A stretch of DNA of 64,000 bases from Phytophthora hibernalis. Taxonomy: Eukaryota; Oomycota; Peronosporomycetes; Peronosporales; Peronosporaceae. The translations under genes and the position numbers were made by a program. The DNA lies in contig JAAKBF010000007.1 in NCBI GenBank assembly GCA_012656075.1, forward strand, positions 1,364,001-1,428,000. Reading direction: 5' to 3'. Every line of letters begins with the position of its first letter. Position 1 is the stretch's first letter. Of the stretch, positions 59,050 to 64,000 are shown piece by piece. Under the pieces are notes generated by a model. It did not search any database and was not told where the DNA came from. It saw nothing but the letters and a program-made list of their open reading frames with translations.

Positions 59050-62000
59050 ATGCCGCGGGCCAAGCGCCAGCGCGAACCCGAGGGCCACGACGCGCGTCTG
59101 GCCGACCCGTACCTGCTGTCTGCGGCCCCTTGCCGTCTCTCGGACCACCACCGCAAGCGCGACACACGCGCCAACTGCGCGGACAACCCCAACTGCCTCT
59201 ACGGCCTGGGCGAGCGCCACAAGGGCGTGTGGCAGGGCGGGAAGCTGCTGCACCGCGTGTTCGGGGACGACCCGCGCGACCGCAAACGTGAGATGTGCGG
59301 AGGGGATGGGCGCCCTGTGGATTACGTAATCTGGGCGCCACCTGTTATCTGAACAGCATGTTGCAGTGCCTGTTCGTCAACCTGCCGTTCCGTCGCGCGG
59401 TGTACGAGTGGGAGCCCAAGGAGCAACTCGTGGACAAGGAGCGGGCGCTGCAAATGCGTGCGCTGCAGAAACTTTTCGCGCAAATGCAGTTGGGCAATGA
59501 GAGTTACTACGACCCGACGGAGTTTGCATCCACCTTGTCACTGAACAATGTGATGCAGCAAGATGCACAGGTTAGATTTTTAGTATTATTAGGTTGTGGA
59601 CTTCTGGCTGATCTTTGAATTTGTTGTGCAGGAGTTTAGCAAGTTGTTGTTGGCACATTTGCGCACGATCTTTCGACAGTCGAGGTTCTCGAGTCATTGG
59701 GACCTGGTGGACCGGATCTTCCGGGGACAGATGAGCTACGTGACCAAGTGTCTGAGGTGCAAGAACAAGTCCATGCGACCGTCGTCGTATTACGAGATTT
59801 CGCTGAATATTAAGGGACACAAGACGGTGGAGGACTGCATTGGGTCGTATCTCTCGGCGGAGGTGTTGGACGGAGAAAACAAGTACTTTTGTGAGCAGTG
59901 CGATGCCAAGCAGTGTGCGGAGCGGTTCCTGGAGTTGAAGCCGCGTGCGTTGCCGCCGACAATGATGGTGCAACTCATGAGATTCGTCTACGATGCTAAT
60001 GCCGGACGGAAGAAGAAGTTAACGGTGCGTTCTACTCCATTATCTTGGAGACTCATGGTTGAAAAGGCTGCTTGCTCTTACTTACCAATATCCTGTACAT
60101 TGACCTGTACAGGATGTGATTGAGATCAACGAGACATTAAACATGACGGAGCTACTTCGTCGGAGTGGCCACGCCGAAGCGTTTGACGAATCTGGCGATG
60201 CGGTTTACCGGTTACAGGGTTATCTGAACCACCGAGGGAAAAGCGCGCATGTGGGGCACTACACCGCGTCTGTGGCATACCCAAAAGCAGATAATTATTA
60301 TGAAGAAGAACCGGCGGTGGACTGGTTTGAATTTGACGATACAGCTGTCAGTGACATGGCGAAGTCAGATGCGGCAAAAGAGCGCAGTCACGGTAAGAAA
60401 ATCCGCTCGCGCGATATCTACATGCTTCTGTATGTCCGTGACGATGCAGCAAGTGGCGGACCGAATGCTAGTGCCAGTTCCAGCCATAATGGCAACGTCA
60501 ACGAGGCACCGCAGCCTTCTCAAATGTGTCGAGAAGGAGTGGAGGCACTCAATACCGCTTTTAATGCCGAGGTTAAAGAGTATGCTACCAAGGTGAATGG
60601 TATGGAGGCTCGTATCAGCAAGCGCCTCGACGCTTACAAACGCTTCTTTGAAAAGAATCAGCCGTACCCAGATGCATCCTCTAGCCATTTCTACTGGGTG
60701 GATACAGAGTGGCTGTGTTGTTGGGTGACGGGTGAGGAGAATGACATTTCAGCAAGAACATCGTCAATTTCGTGTCACACGGACGAGGCTTCCGAATCAA
60801 AATCAGCAGAAGAGTATGCAAACGGGAAAGCGCATGAAGAACTAAAGCTGGATAGAGCGGATCAATCGAAGAACCGAGACAACGATGACGACGATTGTAT
60901 TTTGATGAACCCCCAGAGACGAAATTGGAAGCAACAAATGCAAAGAGTGGTGAGGATGAAGATTCTACTACGGAAAGTGAGAGTTCACGGGATGGAGAAT
61001 CATGTCGAATTAATTACGACGATGGCGAAGTGGAGATCATTGGCGAGACACCCTCACCGACATCACCTCTTCCTTCAACTTCAGTGGCAAACGCTGATAC
61101 TGACATGACTGGATCTACAGAGCTGCGGGATGAAGATATACCTTATTCGAAGCCGGTTGACGTGAGGCACCTATGCTGTATGCATTCTAGCGGTCTTGAA
61201 ATTGAAGCAAGGAAGAACGGGAGGGTCCAGCCTATCCTTTGCTTTGCACCAGAAAATGCTCCGAGGTTAAAGCGTATATCCGCAAAGTTGTTTACGTACC
61301 TTCGAGAAAACTGCGAATTAGAAGGTGATTCAACTGCTACCGGCATCCCTACACCGATGCGAGTTTTTGAAGCTCCTACATACCGGTGCGTTACTTGTGA
61401 AAATGAATTCCTAAACAAGCTCTTGAATGACGTTGATCGATTAAAGGAAGTGGATGAGGAAGTCGGGCTTTGAAAGGAGTCCTGCGAGTACCGCTGCTGC
61501 TGTGGCAGCTGGAGACGCTTACTTAATGAGCCGAGCTTGGATCAAAAGCTACAAAACTCATCTTCAGATGCTGCAGAAGGAGCTCTCCCATGCGGCTTCG
61601 AAGACCAAGAAGGAAGAAAATCGATCACGTCCCAAGAGCTTAATGAATATTTTGCAGGCCCAAAGGACGGATTCAGCAATGGCAGTATCTGTACGAGTGC
61701 AGACAGCGGGAACAAAGGAGAGCAGGAGGTGTGGCAAAAGCCGATAAACGAGGACATTACGTGTGTCCACGGCAACCTTACGCTGGAAAGACGGGCATAC
61801 CGTCCCGTATCGCCGGATACATGGTCGTACTTCAGCGCTAAATTTCCTCTCGTGCTGAATACCGTGAGGCTGCAACGGATGCGTGCCCGCAGTGCCAGGT
61901 GGATGATATGACCACCAAGGAATGTATCCAGGTGGAGCGTGACGTACGTGACGAAGTATTATCAGTCTCTGCTTTAGATACTTTGTATCGGCGAAAACCT

Positions 62001-63247
62001 AGAGGAGAGTCCGTTCGGTTCAGCGACGTTTTCGAGCTTCCTGCCGCTCGGCGGGGCAGTGGGCTAGAGGAGGCATCGTCGTGGACTAAACGTGACGCAG
62101 AAAGAATCCCGCGTCGAATGTTTTTGGTTAATCGTCGCTGGCTATCGCAGTGGAGGGAGTACATTCGCAACGTGGAAGTGGACTCTCCTTCATCCCTGAC
62201 ACTATCGTCGTTATTGTGCTCGCATCAAAAGTTGGTGTTGCCCCGGGCCTCCTCGCAGCTCAACAAGGACAACTCGTGGATACTTGCTTATTGGAAGTGG
62301 AGTTTGTTTCTTTGGATGAAATGCAGGCTCTTGCCGAGCGCTATGGTGACCCGGAGATGTCGTTCTATTATGGCCTTCTCGTTACAATTATCACAGAGTT
62401 GGATGAGGAAGAATCGCATGTGGCGTGGCGGCAGTGCTCGCTAGCATCACTCCAGTATGGCCACGAGGCAGCTGTTGGCAGGGATGGCTGCCCCGATGGC
62501 GTCGTGCCTCTGGTCTGTCAGGATGCTAACGACAAAGGAGTCATCTGTGTTGAATGCCAAGCGAGCTCAGACCGAAAACACCGCGATGAGCTTAAGAACT
62601 TTTCGAATCGCGTGGTAAACGTACAACAGCTGAATGACGACCAGGCTGTCCCGACAAGTGAGAACTTGACTTCCGAAGCAAACACTTCCGGTCGACGACG
62701 TTCCAGGCGCATTCGTCCCGGATCAGCAAGCACCTGGCCCATTGCAGCTAACGCCGCCGACACGGTCTACATGCTCAAGGCGAAAATCTACGCTGAGATC
62801 GATGCTCTGCCTATCCGTCAGCGATTGTACTACAAAGGTGAGGCGCTGAAGGACGGTCGAACGCTCAAACATTACGGGTACGTTTCAAGTTTTCTCTACA
62901 ACATGGTAAATGCATTGGGACTGATTTTCTTATGTATTAGGATCAAGGCTGGCGACGCCGTTTTCATGCGGTTATCAGAAGACAACGCGGACGACCTCGT
63001 GATGGACGACACTCAAGAACGCGAGGTGGGGTTCGCAGACTCGGTCTTCTTGTCGCACCCGACTAGCACTTCCGCACCGACTCAAAATGGAGCCCCAGAC
63101 ACGAGCGGCGACCACGCCATGGCTCTAGCAATCGCCAACAGTCACCAAGAGACTCGTGTGTGGGTGTGTCCAGCCTGCACGTTCGTGAACGACGACACAG
63201 ACGCTGTATGCGAGATGTGCTCGGCCGTGAAAGACAGCTCCACTTGA
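59050..63247 (+). CDS. USP48: USP48-type ubiquitin carboxyl-terminal hydrolase (frame breaks present)
   Basis: A cysteine protease that removes ubiquitin from proteins, four exons: 59050-59570, 59632-60024, 60113-62877, 62941-63247 (introns 61, 88, 63 bp, all GT-AG). It opens with CADNPNCLYGLGERHKGVW, the USP48-type N-terminus. The Cys box NLGATCYLNSMLQC has catalytic Cys at 59343-59345; QQDAQEFSKL spans intron 1; zinc-ribbon cysteines lie in CLRCKNKS and CEQCDAKQC. The His box HVGHYTASV has catalytic His at 60257-60259. DUSP-like segments follow (MSRAWIKSYK, NEDITCVHGNLTLERR, NRRWLSQWREYIRNVEVD). A ubiquitin-like domain (YMLKAKIYAEIDALPIRQRL to GDAVFMRL) and a RanBP2-type zinc finger WVCPACTFVNDDTDAVCEMC end the protein, about 1,330 residues against about 1,035 in human. 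Single-base shifts are needed near 59,300, 60,900, 61,470, 61,600-61,700, 61,850, 62,190, 62,215 and 62,285. Either a recent pseudogene or indel errors. Confidence 0.85.
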
Positions 63248-63402
63248 CCCTCTACATCGTGATAACCCCTTCAATATCGATAACTTATTTCCAATATCGA
63301 TTATCACATTCTGTACGAACAGAGTTTCTATGTACGTGCAGACAGTATTACCGTGTACATACAGAAACAGGCGTCGTCACGGTTGGTCTCCAAGCGACAC
63401 AA
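63248..63402. other. Short intergenic spacer with a CAATATCGAT direct repeat
   Basis: Only 169 bp separate the deubiquitinase stop from the next start codon. Two near-identical 12-mers, CAATATCGATAA (63272-63283) and CAATATCGATTA (63292-63303), lie 20 bases apart and might bind a regulator. Both genes point the same way, so the upstream gene's terminator and the downstream promoter share this spacer. Confidence 0.5.
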
Positions 63403-63410
63403 TTCATTTT
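63403..63410 (+). promoter_or_regulatory. Inr-like initiator element
   Basis: TTCATTTT fits the oomycete YTCANTYY initiator and lies 7 bases before the start codon at 63417, implying an 11-nt 5' UTR if the A at 63406 is the start site. It sits in a T-rich run resembling the usual pyrimidine flank of oomycete initiators. The very short leader also supports the chosen start. Confidence 0.5.
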
Positions 63411-63416
63411 TTGACA

Positions 63417-64000
63417 ATGGCGATGATCAACGACGACGAACTGGAGCAGAACTGGGCGGCGCAGGCCGTGGACGACTCGGACGCCGAGAGCGTCATCTCT
63501 GCTGGTAGTGAAGACGAGTTCGAGGAGGAGGCGGAGCTGGAACTGGCCGCGGAGTCAAGCGCGAACGTGAGGATGACGCTGAAGACGTGGTCATGGACGA
63601 GGAAAAAGTCGTCAAAAAACAGAAGTCGGAGGCAAAAGTGCGGGTTGCAATGCGAAATTTCACAGTTGCAATCGGTGATATTTGGGCTGACTTGTATTGT
63701 ATTTTTGTATTATTTTAGCGTCCGGTGCAGAATGGCAAGGGGCTACACAAGATGAAGCAGGCCGACCACTTTAAGATCGTGAACGACACCTACACTAAGC
63801 ACCGCGGCGGCCAGATGACGTCGCTGGAGTTGGCGGACGGACTTAATGGTGGGAAGGTGGTGGTAAAGTTCGTGGATGGATGGAGAGCTGACTTTTGTGT
63901 TTTTATTGTTTTAGAGACGCACTTTGTGGCACCGCAAGGCTTGGGCAAGCACAAGTTGGAGCTGTTGCCGGCGTACATTCACCACTTGCAGCCGACGTTC
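63417..64000 (+). CDS. CMS1-like small-subunit ribosome biogenesis protein, 5' part
   Basis: The ATG at 63417 starts MAMINDDELEQNWAAQAVDD, followed by a strongly acidic tract (DSDAESVISAGSEDEFEEEA). A single-base break near 63,560 moves the continuation KREREDDAEDVVMDEEKVVK into another frame. Introns fit at 63638-63718 (81 bp, GTGCGG...TTTTAG) and 63849-63914 (66 bp). The joined exons continue QNGKGLHKMKQADHFKIVND, GGQMTSLELADGL and LELLPAYIHHLQPTF up to the window edge, so the 3' end is missing. An acidic N-terminus, a basic middle, a W/Y-x-L-S-x-LEL-like helix and a later LPAYI segment resemble CMS1/CMSS1 proteins of the 90S pre-ribosome in the nucleolus. The family call is by memory and moderate. 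Confidence 0.5.

Noticed and set aside
59014..59341. Minus-strand Arg/Ala-rich open frames
   Set aside because: They are antisense shadows of the GC-rich first exon of the deubiquitinase gene.

Overview
The window looks like an oomycete nuclear genome, most likely Phytophthora or a close relative. The clues are short GT-AG introns of 61-88 bp, Inr-like CTCACTCC/TTCATTTT motifs a few bases upstream of start codons, a Ty3/Gypsy protease-RT type I associate with Phytophthora, a SANT-like family expanded in oomycetes, and pogo and Tc1/IS630 relics. The species assignment is inference from memory of these families; no search was run.

Layout. (1) 1-15,097 is a transposon graveyard: a hAT transposase relic (-), an AT-rich palindrome, a SANT-like relic, a Gypsy integrase relic (-), a long decayed Gypsy element (+) lacking its integrase core, a pogo relic, a 1.74-kb pogo element nested inside an older TIR element, and a decayed coiled-coil gene (-) preceded by a possible LTR. 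(2) 15,098-55,442 is one head-to-tail satellite array: 32 complete copies of a 1,258-1,262 bp unit, more than 99% identical by eye. It starts and stops at the same phase of the unit and fills 63% of the window. I do not recognise the unit, and it is the most unusual object here. (3) 55,443-58,495 holds a boundary stem-loop, a degenerate minisatellite, a Tc1/IS630-like transposase with three lesions, and a convergent, frameshifted gene of unknown function. (4) 59,050-64,000 is ordinary gene space: a USP48-type deubiquitinase (USP domain, DUSP-like regions, ubiquitin-like domain, C-terminal RanBP2-type zinc finger) followed 169 bp later by the 5' part of a CMS1-like ribosome-biogenesis gene.

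Single-base frame breaks occur in almost every coding feature, including the two cellular genes, and homopolymer lengths vary between satellite copies. Either decay is widespread or this is a long-read assembly with leftover indels. Calls of 'broken' for the two cellular genes should therefore be read cautiously, while the transposon fragments are truly decayed (stops, truncations, missing domains). There is no pathway linking the genes: the left half is selfish DNA, and the right end is two housekeeping genes (ubiquitin removal and small-subunit ribosome assembly) lying next to a satellite block.
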